The notes under the pieces were generated by a model that did not search any database, was not told where the DNA came from, and was given only the letters and a program-made list of their open reading frames with translations. Shown in pieces: positions 56,812-64,000 of a stretch of DNA of 64,000 bases. The stretch's first letter is position 1, and each line of letters starts with the position of its first letter. The DNA lies in assembly GCF_029028005.1 (NCBI RefSeq), contig NZ_JAOTPO010000002.1:1-64000 (forward strand). The letters are read 5' to 3'. The stretch comes from Alkalihalobacterium chitinilyticum (GTDB lineage: Bacteria > Bacillota > Bacilli > Bacillales > Bacillaceae_F). Both the position numbers and the translations under genes were made by a program.

Positions 56812-56871
56812 AGTACATTGGATAGGCTCCTGCCATATACTATCGTATCAGTCATGGAAGGAGCTTTTTAC

Positions 56872-57531
56872 ATGGTAGAAATCTTCTCATTACTACTATT
56901 AGCATTAGCTGTTAGTTTAGATAGTTTTGGTGTGGGTCTAACGTATGGACTTAGGAAGATGAAATTACCGTTTAAGTCCTTATTATTTATTGCGTTTTGT
57001 TCAGCAGCTTCTATCCTTTTAGCCATGACATTCGGAAATTGGATCCAACGATACTTATCTCCTCAGTTTGCAGAAGCTCTCGGGGGGATCATCTTAATCT
57101 TGATTGGTGCATGGGCACTTTATCAAGTATTTCGACCAACAAAAAATGCAGATGAAGAAGAGGAAGCGGTTCCAAAAAAAGTTGATGATAAAGTCCTCAT
57201 CAACTTAGAGATTAAAATGCTTGGCTTAGTGATACGAATACTGAGAAAGCCGATGGAAGCTGACATTGATAAATCAGGAACAATTACAGGAAGAGAAGCG
57301 ATTTTATTAGGAGTCGCTTTATCACTAGATGCGTTTGGAGCGGGAATTGGTGCAGCCCTCATAGGGTTTTCACCTTGGTTAATGGCACTTACAGTTGCAA
57401 TTATGAGTGCTTCCTTTGTTACGTTTGGGATGAAAAGTGGATACCGCTTCTCTGATTCATATGTAATGAAGAAGTTTTCATTTATTCCTGGGTTATTACT
57501 GATTATACTAGGTGTATGGAGTCTCATTTAG
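56872..57531 (+). CDS. ytaF: Sporulation membrane protein YtaF (MntP-like)
   Basis: 219 residues of the MntP/YtaF family, six predicted helices in two repeats: N-terminal 'AVSLDSFGVGLTYGLRKMKL' (about 10-29) and C-terminal 'GVALSLDAFGAGIGAALIGF' (about 145-164), each with the D-x-F motif. The loop between them carries an acidic stretch (DEEEEAVPKK). A sporulation role is known in B. subtilis; the family includes Mn2+ exporters. Start at ATG 56872, where GGAAGGAGC lies upstream; the frame from 56818 is longer but without RBS. Confidence 0.9.
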   Translation: MVEIFSLLLLALAVSLDSFGVGLTYGLRKMKLPFKSLLFIAFCSAASILLAMTFGNWIQRYLSPQFAEALGGIILILIGAWALYQVFRPTKNADEEEEAVPKKVDDKVLINLEIKMLGLVIRILRKPMEADIDKSGTITGREAILLGVALSLDAFGAGIGAALIGFSPWLMALTVAIMSASFVTFGMKSGYRFSDSYVMKKFSFIPGLLLIILGVWSLI

Positions 57532-57537
57532 AGGTAG

Positions 57538-57677
57538 TTCAAAAAGTCCGGGAAAAATAGCGGTCGAATCTCGGCGTTGGCTTGCTTCTGCGTTGCTCGT
57601 GTATTAAGAGCATACACTGCGCTACTCGAAGCTACGCCGCCTTGATCTTCTCGGCTCTTTTTGTCCTCCTTTTTGAA
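57538..57677. mobile_element. MITE-like element, full copy (about 140 bp)
   Basis: Flanked by inverted ends TTCAAAAAG (57538-57546) and CTTTTTGAA (57669-57677). No coding frame. Its first 80 bp (57536-57615) are repeated at 57693-57772 with only two mismatches. Small non-autonomous elements of this kind (short inverted ends, no gene) are common in Bacillaceae. I cannot tell which transposase moved it. Confidence 0.6.
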
Positions 57678-57692
57678 GCAGGATAGAAGGGG

Positions 57693-57772
57693 AGTTCAAA
57701 AAGTCCGGGAAAAATAGCGGTCGAATTTCGGCGTTGGCTTGCTTCTGCGTTGCTCGTGTATTAAAAGCATAC
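57693..57772. repeat. Truncated second copy of the MITE-like element
   Basis: 80-bp direct repeat of 57536-57615 (two differences: ATCTC/ATTTC and TTAAGAG/TTAAAAG). It lacks the right half and the right inverted end and stops 25 bp before coaE. Confidence 0.85.
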
Positions 57773-57797
57773 GGGAATAAATAAAGGAGTTTAAAGG

Positions 57798-58397
57798 ATG
57801 ATAATTGGTTTAACAGGTGGAATTGCTAGTGGTAAGAGTACAGTATCTCATTTCATTTCGAAATTAGGAATACCCATTATTGATGCAGATGTAATAGCAA
57901 GGGAAGTTGTCGAACCTGGAGAAGAAGCTTTTAAACAAATCGTTTCTCATTTTGGCACTCAGGTGCTCAATGAGGAAGGTACAATTGCTCGAAAACGACT
58001 AGGTGAAATCATCTTTAATGATGAGAAAGAACGGAAGATATTAAATTCCATCGTTCACCCTGCGATTCGGAAGCGGATGATTGAAACGAAAGATCGATTT
58101 TATAAAGAAGGCCATTCTGTAGTTGTTTATGACTTACCCTTACTATTTGAAAGTGATCTACGTCATATGGTCGACAAAGTATTGTTGGTCTATGTGGAAG
58201 AACAAGTTCAGTTAGAGAGGTTAATGGCGCGAGATCAGTCTTCTAAAGAGGAAGCAATGAGTCGTATCCAATCCCAAATGCCGTTAAAGGATAAAATCAA
58301 GTTAGCGGATGAAGTCATTAATAATAACGGAACCATCGAAGATACCGAAGAGCAATTGACACAAATATTAATAAAGTGGCAAATAATAAACCATTGA
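57798..58397 (+). CDS. coaE: Dephospho-CoA kinase
   Basis: Last step of coenzyme A synthesis: phosphorylates the ribose 3'-OH of dephospho-CoA. 199 residues. P-loop 'GLTGGIASGKSTVS' (4-17), 'DADVIAREVVEPGEEAF' (about 33-49), and 'VYDLPLLFESDL' (about 111-122) substrate region. RBS AAAGGAG. It follows ytaF by 266 bp, which is filled by the MITE-like duplication; in B. subtilis the genes are adjacent. Confidence 0.97.
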   Translation: MIIGLTGGIASGKSTVSHFISKLGIPIIDADVIAREVVEPGEEAFKQIVSHFGTQVLNEEGTIARKRLGEIIFNDEKERKILNSIVHPAIRKRMIETKDRFYKEGHSVVVYDLPLLFESDLRHMVDKVLLVYVEEQVQLERLMARDQSSKEEAMSRIQSQMPLKDKIKLADEVINNNGTIEDTEEQLTQILIKWQIINH

Positions 58398-58449
58398 GTT
58401 ATACTTTTTCATCGTTTTATGGTGATCTAAGAAAAGATGAGTTCATAGG

Positions 58450-58486
58450 AAAAACACTAAGATATCTTAATATCCTAGTGTTTTTT
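58450..58486 (+). terminator. Intrinsic terminator of coaE
   Basis: AAAAACACTA (58450-58459) / TAGTGTTTTT (58476-58485), with further inner pairing GATAT/ATATC, and a T-run. Confidence 0.9.
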
Positions 58487-58610
58487 CATTTAGTTGGCGG
58501 GCCCTTGCCCCAGTGATAATTTAGAACCGATAACCATAGAATTAATTGAATTGCCTAATTATTTTTATTTATTATCTTTTTATAAAATTATTAGTTCTTA
58601 ATGCATATTA

Positions 58611-58621
58611 TATGTTATACT
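58611..58621 (+). promoter_or_regulatory. CcpN box 1 of gapB (overlaps -10)
   Basis: TATGTTATACT fits the CcpN consensus TRTGHYATAYW at every position. It contains TATACT (58616-58621), which could be the -10 element of gapB. CcpN represses gapB and pckA under glycolytic conditions in B. subtilis. Confidence 0.75.
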
Positions 58622-58642
58622 ATTTCATATCAGAGGACATTT

Positions 58643-58653
58643 AGTATAGCATA
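58643..58653 (-). promoter_or_regulatory. CcpN box 2 of gapB
   Basis: The minus strand reads TATGCTATACT, again a complete match to TRTGHYATAYW, 32 bp from box 1 and 23 bp before the gapB start. Two such operators in opposite orientation match the two-site arrangement reported for gapB in B. subtilis. Confidence 0.75.
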
Positions 58654-58675
58654 TATAAATGGGGAGGATCTAATT

Positions 58676-59707
58676 ATGATGAAGGTTAAAGTGGCGATTA
58701 ATGGATTTGGAAGAATTGGGAGAATGGTGTTCCGAAAAGCAATTCTTGACGATAAATTAGATGTTGTAGCGGTAAATGCAAGTTACCCTGCGGAAACATT
58801 AGCTCATTTAGTAAAATATGACAGTATCCACGGGCCATTCCAAGGAGAAGTAGAAGCGGGGGATAACGAACTAATCGTAAACGGTAAAGTCGTTAAGCTT
58901 TTACAATCACGTGATCCAAAACTATTACCATGGAAAGAAATGAATGTAGATATCGTTGTTGAAGCAACGGGTAAATTTAAATCAAAAGAGACGGCTGGTT
59001 ACCACATCGAAGCTGGAGCAAAGAAAGTAGTAATTACTGCACCAGGTAAAGATGAGGATGTTACAGTAGTTGTGGGTGTAAATGATGACGATTACATTCA
59101 TGAAAAGCACGATGTGATTTCAAATGCATCTTGTACAACAAACTGTCTTGCACCAGTTGCTAAAGTTATAGATGAAGCATTTGGAATTGAAACAGGAATG
59201 ATGACAACTGTTCATTCGTATACAAACGACCAAAAGAATATTGACAATCCACACAAAGATTTACGAAGAGCTCGTGCATGCGCTCAATCGATTATTCCAA
59301 CATCAACTGGAGCAGCTAAAGCAATTGCGAAAGTTTTACCAAACCTGAACGGAAAATTAAATGGTATGGCATTACGAGTTCCAACACCTAACGTGTCTTT
59401 GGTTGACTTTGTTGTTCAAGTTAAGAATGATGTAACGGTAGAAGAAGTGAATGAAGTATTAAGAAATGCTGCGAACAATGAGTTGAAAGGCATTTTAGGT
59501 TATACTGATGAGCCGCTTGTTTCTATAGATTTTAATGGTAATGAAAATTCATCTATTATTGATGGTTTATCGACAATGGTATTAGGAGACCGCCAGTTAA
59601 AAGTTTTAGCTTGGTATGATAATGAGTGGGGTTACTCTTGTCGTGTTGTAGACCTTGTTAACCTTGTTGCAGAGAATATTGTAAACGATGCAAAACTTCA
59701 CGTTTAA
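58676..59707 (+). CDS. gapB: NADP-dependent glyceraldehyde-3-phosphate dehydrogenase (GapB)
   Basis: Gluconeogenic GAPDH of 343 residues. '[16 protein letters not shown]' (6-21) nucleotide fold, catalytic C153 in '[15 protein letters not shown]', then '[10 protein letters not shown]' and '[14 protein letters not shown]'. It is identified as GapB (not the glycolytic GapA) by position between coaE and speD and by the two CcpN boxes upstream. Start at ATG 58676 with GGGGAGG; the longer frame from 58601 has no RBS. Confidence 0.95.
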   Translation: MMKVKVAINGFGRIGRMVFRKAILDDKLDVVAVNASYPAETLAHLVKYDSIHGPFQGEVEAGDNELIVNGKVVKLLQSRDPKLLPWKEMNVDIVVEATGKFKSKETAGYHIEAGAKKVVITAPGKDEDVTVVVGVNDDDYIHEKHDVISNASCTTNCLAPVAKVIDEAFGIETGMMTTVHSYTNDQKNIDNPHKDLRRARACAQSIIPTSTGAAKAIAKVLPNLNGKLNGMALRVPTPNVSLVDFVVQVKNDVTVEEVNEVLRNAANNELKGILGYTDEPLVSIDFNGNENSSIIDGLSTMVLGDRQLKVLAWYDNEWGYSCRVVDLVNLVAENIVNDAKLHV

Positions 59708-59737
59708 TATAACCTAATCAGTATGTAATAATTCACG

Positions 59738-59772
59738 GCTGACCTGGCTATTACCCAGGTCAGCTTTATTTT
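59738..59772 (+). terminator. Intrinsic terminator of gapB
   Basis: Perfect 10-bp stem GCTGACCTGG (59738-59747) / CCAGGTCAGC (59755-59764), then TTTATTTTG. Confidence 0.9.
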
Positions 59773-59902
59773 GTTTCTGTCTGAAAGAGTATATACGAAT
59801 AAAAGTGGGTTAACAATAAAGTGATACTTCCCCTGTGGTACCTTAACATTCCTACATGTTTGAGAAGGCATGACATTTTTTTTGAAAAGGGGGATTCAAC
59901 TT

Positions 59903-60286
59903 ATGGATACTATGGGTCGTCACGTAATTGCTGAATTATGGGGATGTAACGTAGAGAAGTTGAATGATATGAATTTTATTGAGCGAGTATTCGTTGATGC
60001 TGCACTGGAGTCGGGAGCAGAAGTACGTGAAGTTGCATTTCACAAGTTTGCCCCACACGGTGTTAGTGGCGTTGTGATTATTTCGGAATCACATTTAACA
60101 ATCCACAGCTTTCCGGAACATGGATACGCTAGTATTGATGTTTACACTTGCGGTGATCGAATTGACCCGAATGTAGCTTCAGATTATATATCTAGAGCAC
60201 TGCGGGCAACAACCAGTGAAATAATTGAAGTGCCAAGGGGAATGGGTCCTATCAAAGTTGAAAAATCGAAAAGTAAAGCATTGTAA
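59903..60286 (+). CDS. speD: S-adenosylmethionine decarboxylase proenzyme
   Basis: Makes decarboxylated SAM for spermidine synthesis. Class 1B, 127 residues. The self-cleavage site E62-S63 is in '[20 protein letters not shown]', where S63 becomes the pyruvoyl cofactor, the same place as in B. subtilis SpeD. '[11 protein letters not shown]' follows (about 77-87). Start at ATG 59903, where AAGGGGG lies 9 bp upstream; the reading from 59870 has none. Confidence 0.96.
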   Translation: MDTMGRHVIAELWGCNVEKLNDMNFIERVFVDAALESGAEVREVAFHKFAPHGVSGVVIISESHLTIHSFPEHGYASIDVYTCGDRIDPNVASDYISRALRATTSEIIEVPRGMGPIKVEKSKSKAL

Positions 60287-60294
60287 TGCGTAAG

Positions 60295-60330
60295 AAAGAG
60301 GTGGGAAACCACCTCTCTTTTGATTTTTTT
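60295..60330 (+). terminator. Intrinsic terminator of speD
   Basis: AGAGGTGG (60297-60304) / CCACCTCT (60309-60316), four-base loop, extended by AAA/CTTT, then a T-run. Confidence 0.9.
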
Positions 60331-60556
60331 TTTAATATTGCTAAAGATTAAGGTATTATGTAGTGTCTCTTGTTTTAGGGAAGAGTATTAAATACAGTTT
60401 ATTCATTCCCATGGATTTTCTCCATTTCCATAGAGAGAGTTTTTTCTAATCAGATCTGTGAACGATTTCTTGTCATTTTTCGAGTTTTTATTTATTATTA
60501 AAGTAGTATAGTTTGTTCGCTAAGCTAAATGCAAGACAAAGTGGAGTTGATACCGA

Positions 60557-61024
60557 ATGCGTTGTCCAGCATGTGAATACAATGGAACTAAAGTTCTTGA
60601 TTCGAGACCTAGTCATGAAGGGAAATCAATACGTAGACGAAGAGAGTGTGAATCTTGCAATTATCGTTTTACTACGTTTGAAACTGTTGAAGAGCACCCA
60701 ATTATTATTGTTAAAAAAGATGGTACGAGACAAGAGTTTAGCCGTGAAAAGATATTAAGAGGGCTTATTCGCGCCTGTGAAAAACGACCGGTTTCGCTAG
60801 AGCAGCTCAATGAAATTGTGACGAAGGTTGAACGTGAGCTTCGAAGCAAAGGGATGAATGAAGTTGAGAGCCGAGTTGTCGGTGAGTTAGTCATGGAAAT
60901 ATTAGCAGGTGTAGATGATGTTGCCTATGTCCGCTTTGCATCCGTTTACCGTCAATTTAAGGATATAAATGTTTTTATTGATGAACTAAAAGATCTAATT
61001 GATCGAAATACGACTAAGAAATAA
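60557..61024 (+). CDS. nrdR: Transcriptional repressor NrdR
   Basis: Zinc-dependent repressor of ribonucleotide reductase genes, with an ATP/dATP sensor. 155 residues. N-terminal zinc ribbon: C3 and C6 in '[13 protein letters not shown]', and C31/C34 in '[15 protein letters not shown]'. A C-terminal ATP-cone runs about 48-135. Corresponds to B. subtilis ytcG. The ATG at 60557 has GTGGAG about 11 bp upstream, a somewhat long spacing. Confidence 0.96.
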   Translation: MRCPACEYNGTKVLDSRPSHEGKSIRRRRECESCNYRFTTFETVEEHPIIIVKKDGTRQEFSREKILRGLIRACEKRPVSLEQLNEIVTKVERELRSKGMNEVESRVVGELVMEILAGVDDVAYVRFASVYRQFKDINVFIDELKDLIDRNTTKK

Positions 61025-61026
61025 AT

Positions 61027-61058
61027 GAGCTTTAAGCAGTCTGCTGAGAGCTCTTTTT
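61027..61058 (+). terminator. Intrinsic terminator of nrdR
   Basis: GAGCT (61027-61031) / AGCTC (61049-61053) outer stem with an inner AGC/GCT, then TTTTT. Weaker than the others but in the right place. Confidence 0.65.
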
Positions 61059-61099
61059 CACTTTTATAGATTAGATTGAAGTAAGGTTAGGTGGTATTG

Positions 61100-62548
61100 A
61101 TGGAATGGCATTGGAAAGAGCTTTTGCCAGTTGACCGTTTGATGATTCGAGCGAAAGACCAATTAACGGTGCAAGATCAAAGAGTACTTATATTATTATA
61201 TCAACCTCTAATTGGTGCAGTAGCTTACAGCTTGTACATGACCTTGTGGAGTGAGCTTGAAGATGATATTTACTGGAGTGAAGAGACTACACATCGTCAG
61301 TTAATGATTAGTATGGATCTGCCGTTACCACAACTTTTTCAAGAAAGAAAAAAGTTAGAAGCGATCGGATTACTAAAAACGTACAAGAAAAAAAAGGATG
61401 ATTACTCCACTTATCTATATGAACTTCAGCCGCCGATGTCACCACAGGCATTTTTTACAAATGACGTTTTAAGTGTTTATCTATATAATCGATTAGGGAA
61501 GACGAAATATCGACAAATTAGAGAGCGGTTTTTAATCGACAAATTAGATGAAGAAGGGTACGAGGAAGTAACGTATGCGTTTGATGAAGTTTTCACTTCT
61601 TTATCACATTCAGAAATTGCTACTCATCACCAAACAGAGTTGATAGAGGCATTAGAAATAGACCCAAACAAAGAAGTCGTTCAAAGAGGGCAAGAACAAG
61701 ACCTGTTGTTTGCGGACCGTTCATTCGACTTTCAATTGTTAGAATCTGATCTAGCTACGTTTAGTAATGCAAAAAAGTTACTGACAGTAGAAATTAAAAA
61801 AGTTATTATTCGTCTCGCTTTTGTTTATCGCATTGAACCATTAGAGATGAGCCGATTAATTCAGCAAGCTCTTCTTCATGATGATGAATTGAATGTAGAG
61901 GAATTAAGGAAACGAGCGCAAGAATGGTATAAAATAGAGTATGGAAATGAGCCTCCTACCCTTGGTTTAAAGACTCATCCATTAGAACACCGTGAAATGA
62001 GTGGCAAAGTTCCACAAACTGAAGAGGAAAAAATGATATCACTGTATGAAACCACATCGCCGTTAGATTTACTTGAGAGCCGGTCAGATGGTGCCAAAGT
62101 TCCTTTAGCTGATGTAAAAATTATTGAGAGTTTACTTCTTGATTATCAGTTAATGCCTGGTGTTGTAAACGTACTGATTGATTCTATTTTAATTCGAAAT
62201 GATATGAAGCTGACCAAAGCTTTAATTGATAAAATTGCTGGTCACTGGTCCAGAAAGAATATTAAAACCGTAAAAGAGGCAATGGAATTAGCCAGACTTG
62301 AGTATCAAAAAAATACAGCGTACCAACAAAGTAAAAATGAAGCCCCAGTTGCTAAAGGCCGACCGAAAAAATCGTCTGTACGAAAAGAGAAATTACCGAA
62401 ATGGCTCTTAAAAGAACAAGAAGAAAAGTCTGCGGCGGCGACTTCAGACCATAATAGTCAAGACCCTAAAGTTGCTCAGGAAAAAGAAAGGTTTAATAAA
62501 ATGATGGAGCAATTAAAGCAAAATAGATCGCTAAAGGAGGAAGATTAG
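61100..62548 (+). CDS. dnaB: Replication initiation and membrane attachment protein DnaB
   Basis: 482 residues. Firmicute helicase-loading protein (not the replicative helicase; that is DnaC in Bacillus). N-terminal DnaB_2 region (about 1-130), a second DnaB_2 region near 290-400 ('SLLLDYQLMPGVVNVLIDSI'), and a basic Ala/Glu/Ser-rich tail ending in a helix. Acts with DnaD and DnaI to load the helicase at oriC and at restart sites. The ATG at 61100 has AGGTGG 5 bp upstream; the GTG at 61091 has none. Its stop abuts the dnaI start. Confidence 0.95.
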   Translation: MEWHWKELLPVDRLMIRAKDQLTVQDQRVLILLYQPLIGAVAYSLYMTLWSELEDDIYWSEETTHRQLMISMDLPLPQLFQERKKLEAIGLLKTYKKKKDDYSTYLYELQPPMSPQAFFTNDVLSVYLYNRLGKTKYRQIRERFLIDKLDEEGYEEVTYAFDEVFTSLSHSEIATHHQTELIEALEIDPNKEVVQRGQEQDLLFADRSFDFQLLESDLATFSNAKKLLTVEIKKVIIRLAFVYRIEPLEMSRLIQQALLHDDELNVEELRKRAQEWYKIEYGNEPPTLGLKTHPLEHREMSGKVPQTEEEKMISLYETTSPLDLLESRSDGAKVPLADVKIIESLLLDYQLMPGVVNVLIDSILIRNDMKLTKALIDKIAGHWSRKNIKTVKEAMELARLEYQKNTAYQQSKNEAPVAKGRPKKSSVRKEKLPKWLLKEQEEKSAAATSDHNSQDPKVAQEKERFNKMMEQLKQNRSLKEED

Positions 62549-63484
62549 ATGGAATCCATTCAATCCTCCCTTCAAAAAATGATGAGCGGGGAAAAATTTT
62601 TAAAGCAATACGAAAAGATGAAGCACGAGATTTTTACAGATCCAATTATTAATGAGTTTATTGGCAAGAACCCTCAAGTTTCTCTTGAAATGCTTGAAAA
62701 GAGTTTGCCGAAGTTAGATCAATATAGAAAAGAGCTGAATTCGTGTAATAACTGTCCGGGACTCGAAAAATGTTCTAACTTAATGCAAGGATACAAACCT
62801 CGCCTAGTGATAGAAAGAAATTATGTGGATATTCGCTTTGAGATTTGTGAAACTAAACTTAAAATAGATCGACAAAAACAACAACAATCTCTTATTAAAA
62901 GTTTATATATACCTAAAGATATTCTTGAAGCAAGGTTTGAAAACATTGATCAAAGAGAAGAGTTGCGAATGGCTGCGACTGCAGCAGCATTAGAATTTGT
63001 TATGGAAGCTGACCCAGGGAACCATTCAATGGGCCTTTACTTATATGGAAAATTTGGTGTCGGTAAAACGTATATTATGGGTGCTGTGGCAAACGCCTTA
63101 GCAGACCGCGGAATTGAAACGATGCTCGTTTATACTCCGGACTTCTTTAGGGAAATGAAGCAATCGATTGGTGACGGCACATTAAATCAAAAGCTAGAAC
63201 GCGTAAAAAATGCCGGGGTGCTTATTTTAGATGATATCGGTGCGGAAAGTCTGTCCAGCTGGATACGTGATGATGTTTTAGGCGTTATCCTTCAATATCG
63301 AATGCTTGAAAAGCTCCCAACTTTATTTACATCGAATTTTGACTATGAAGAACTGGAAGAACACCTGTCTTACTCAGAACGTGGCGGATTTGAACAGTTA
63401 AAAGCGAAACGGATTATGGAAAGGATTCGTCATTATACTAGACCGGTTTATGTTGATGGTTCCAATCGAAGAGAACAGAATTAG
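62549..63484 (+). CDS. dnaI: Primosomal protein DnaI (helicase loader ATPase)
   Basis: 311 residues. An N-terminal zinc-binding domain with cysteines in 'CNNCPGLEKCSNLMQGYKP' (about 67-85) is followed by a C-terminal AAA+ ATPase with Walker A 'YGKFGVGKTYIM' (about 166-177) and Walker B 'VLILDDIGAE' (about 225-234). It loads the hexameric replicative helicase. No gap from dnaB (TAG-ATG), with an in-gene RBS GGAGGAAG. Confidence 0.96.
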   Translation: MESIQSSLQKMMSGEKFLKQYEKMKHEIFTDPIINEFIGKNPQVSLEMLEKSLPKLDQYRKELNSCNNCPGLEKCSNLMQGYKPRLVIERNYVDIRFEICETKLKIDRQKQQQSLIKSLYIPKDILEARFENIDQREELRMAATAAALEFVMEADPGNHSMGLYLYGKFGVGKTYIMGAVANALADRGIETMLVYTPDFFREMKQSIGDGTLNQKLERVKNAGVLILDDIGAESLSSWIRDDVLGVILQYRMLEKLPTLFTSNFDYEELEEHLSYSERGGFEQLKAKRIMERIRHYTRPVYVDGSNRREQN

Positions 63485-63516
63485 TCTTTTTTGAGAAATA
63501 AAGTATAAATTCGAAG

Positions 63517-63668
63517 GTGTCTAGCTCCAGCGCCCAGCGACTAGCGAGACTTCGCCCACCTCCTTGCGATAAGTCAACATCGGCTCACTAACGATCACCG
63601 TGTTTCCTTTATCTCATACGGTGTGCTCCAGTCCGTACGTCGCAAAACGGGCGCTTCCGCTTTTCTTT
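63517..63668. repeat. Dispersed intergenic repeat, full copy
   Basis: About 150-bp unit starting GTGTCTAGCTCCAGCGCCCA and ending GCGCTTCCGCTTTTC, with an internal TGCGATAAGTCAACATCGG. It resembles the long intergenic repeat found in several copies in many Bacillaceae genomes, as I recall; a decayed copy is at 47639-47733. Non-coding. Function not known. Confidence 0.85.
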
Positions 63669-63737
63669 AGAATGGGCATTTTTTAATAATCTATGATAGT
63701 ATAATACTAGTTGATAAAGTTGGGGGTTATGAATCAA

Positions 63738-64000
63738 ATGAGCATTGACCACATTCTAGAGCGTGCAGTGAACGGGGAACGACTTTCATTAGAAGACTGC
63801 ATAGAGCTTTATAAAAGTGATGAAGTAGAGAAGATGGGTGAAGCAGCAAATACCATTATGAAAAAATGGCACCCAGAACCAGTGACGACTTTTGTTATCG
63901 GTAGGAATGTGAATTATACAAATTTCTGTGATACGTATTGTCGTTTTTGTGCATTTTACAGACCACCTGGGCATGCAGAAGGCTATGTTCTTGAAGATGA
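63738..64000 (+). CDS. mqnC: Cyclic dehypoxanthinyl futalosine synthase MqnC, 5' part
   Basis: The open frame runs off the right edge. The first residues read MSIDHILERAVNGERLSLED, then 'VIGRNVNYTNFC' and the radical-SAM motif C-x3-C-x2-C as 'CDTYCRFCAFYRPPGHAEG', which binds the [4Fe-4S] cluster. This sequence is typical of MqnC, a step of the futalosine pathway to menaquinone; the related MqnE and CofH are alternatives. B. subtilis uses the classical Men route instead. An ATG at 63729 is also in frame, but GGGGG at 63722-63726 fits the ATG at 63738 better (11 bp against 2 bp). Confidence 0.8.
   Translation, partial: MSIDHILERAVNGERLSLEDCIELYKSDEVEKMGEAANTIMKKWHPEPVTTFVIGRNVNYTNFCDTYCRFCAFYRPPGHAEGYVLED

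Overview
The window is chromosomal DNA of a low-GC, endospore-forming Bacillaceae bacterium. The evidence is the gene content (gerW/ytfJ, ytrH-ytrI, ytaF, dnaB-dnaI, phoPR, citZ-icd-mdh) and a gene order that follows the B. subtilis ytdI-sppA-yteJ-ytfI-ytfJ-tpx-ytxK-ackA, argGH, ytkK-ytkL-ytoI-ytpI-nrnA-ytrHI-dnaE-malic enzyme-accDA-pfkA-pyk-fxsA-ytvI-ytwI-citZ-icd-mdh-phoP-phoR-polA-mutM-ytaF-coaE-gapB-speD-nrdR-dnaB-dnaI segment almost gene for gene. It is not B. subtilis itself. It has hflK-hflC between phoR and polA, a second isocitrate dehydrogenase of the long Thermus type, a FadR-type regulator before accD, a LonC-like protease cluster and, at the right edge, the start of a futalosine-pathway gene (mqnC). 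A soil, saline or alkaliphilic Bacillaceae genus is likely, but I cannot name it.

Layout. 1-416: end of an IS3-family insertion sequence with a programmed-frameshift site. 416-670: interspersed repeats. 672-9499: nadK2, sppA, yteJ, ytfI, gerW, tpx, then an island with a 51-bp tandem repeat array and a NERD-domain gene, then ytxK and ackA. 9835-15756: accessory cluster (HD-domain exonuclease, LonC-like protease, EcsC protein, second IDH). 16462-19058: argGH behind two ARG boxes. 19152-30537: small stress, metabolism and sporulation genes. 30780-41613: dnaE, malic enzyme, regulator, accDA, pfkA, pyk, fxsA. 43967-47551: citZ-icd-mdh. 47888-50384: phoPR. 50385-51319: a gene-free stretch with a predicted small RNA and repeats. 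51320-63484: hflKC, polA, mutM, ytaF, coaE, gapB, speD, nrdR, dnaB, dnaI. 63738 to the edge: mqnC.

How it works together. Most of the window is core metabolism and replication: lower glycolysis and its overflow (pfkA, pyk, ackA), entry to the citrate cycle (citZ, icd, mdh), fatty-acid initiation (accDA), anaplerosis (malic enzyme), gluconeogenesis (gapB with two CcpN-type operators), arginine synthesis, and replication or repair (dnaE, polA, mutM, dnaB, dnaI, nrdR). Readable regulatory DNA includes ARG boxes before argG, CcpN boxes at gapB, a candidate catabolite-repression site in the citZ leader, a PhoP-type box before phoP, and about 24 intrinsic terminators.

The most interesting new observation lies directly downstream of phoR. 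Four TTTACA-like hexamers spaced exactly 11 bp apart end 9 bp before a perfect TATAAT, the same geometry as at the phoP promoter. They are followed by about 125 bp that fold into a 14-bp hairpin, a C-rich single-stranded stretch and a perfect 12-bp terminator hairpin with a C-rich loop. This looks like an undescribed PhoP-activated regulatory small RNA. Other items worth a look are a structured element after fxsA (41634-41752), a 51-bp minisatellite abutting a NERD gene, a MITE-like duplication before coaE, and two dispersed repeat families.
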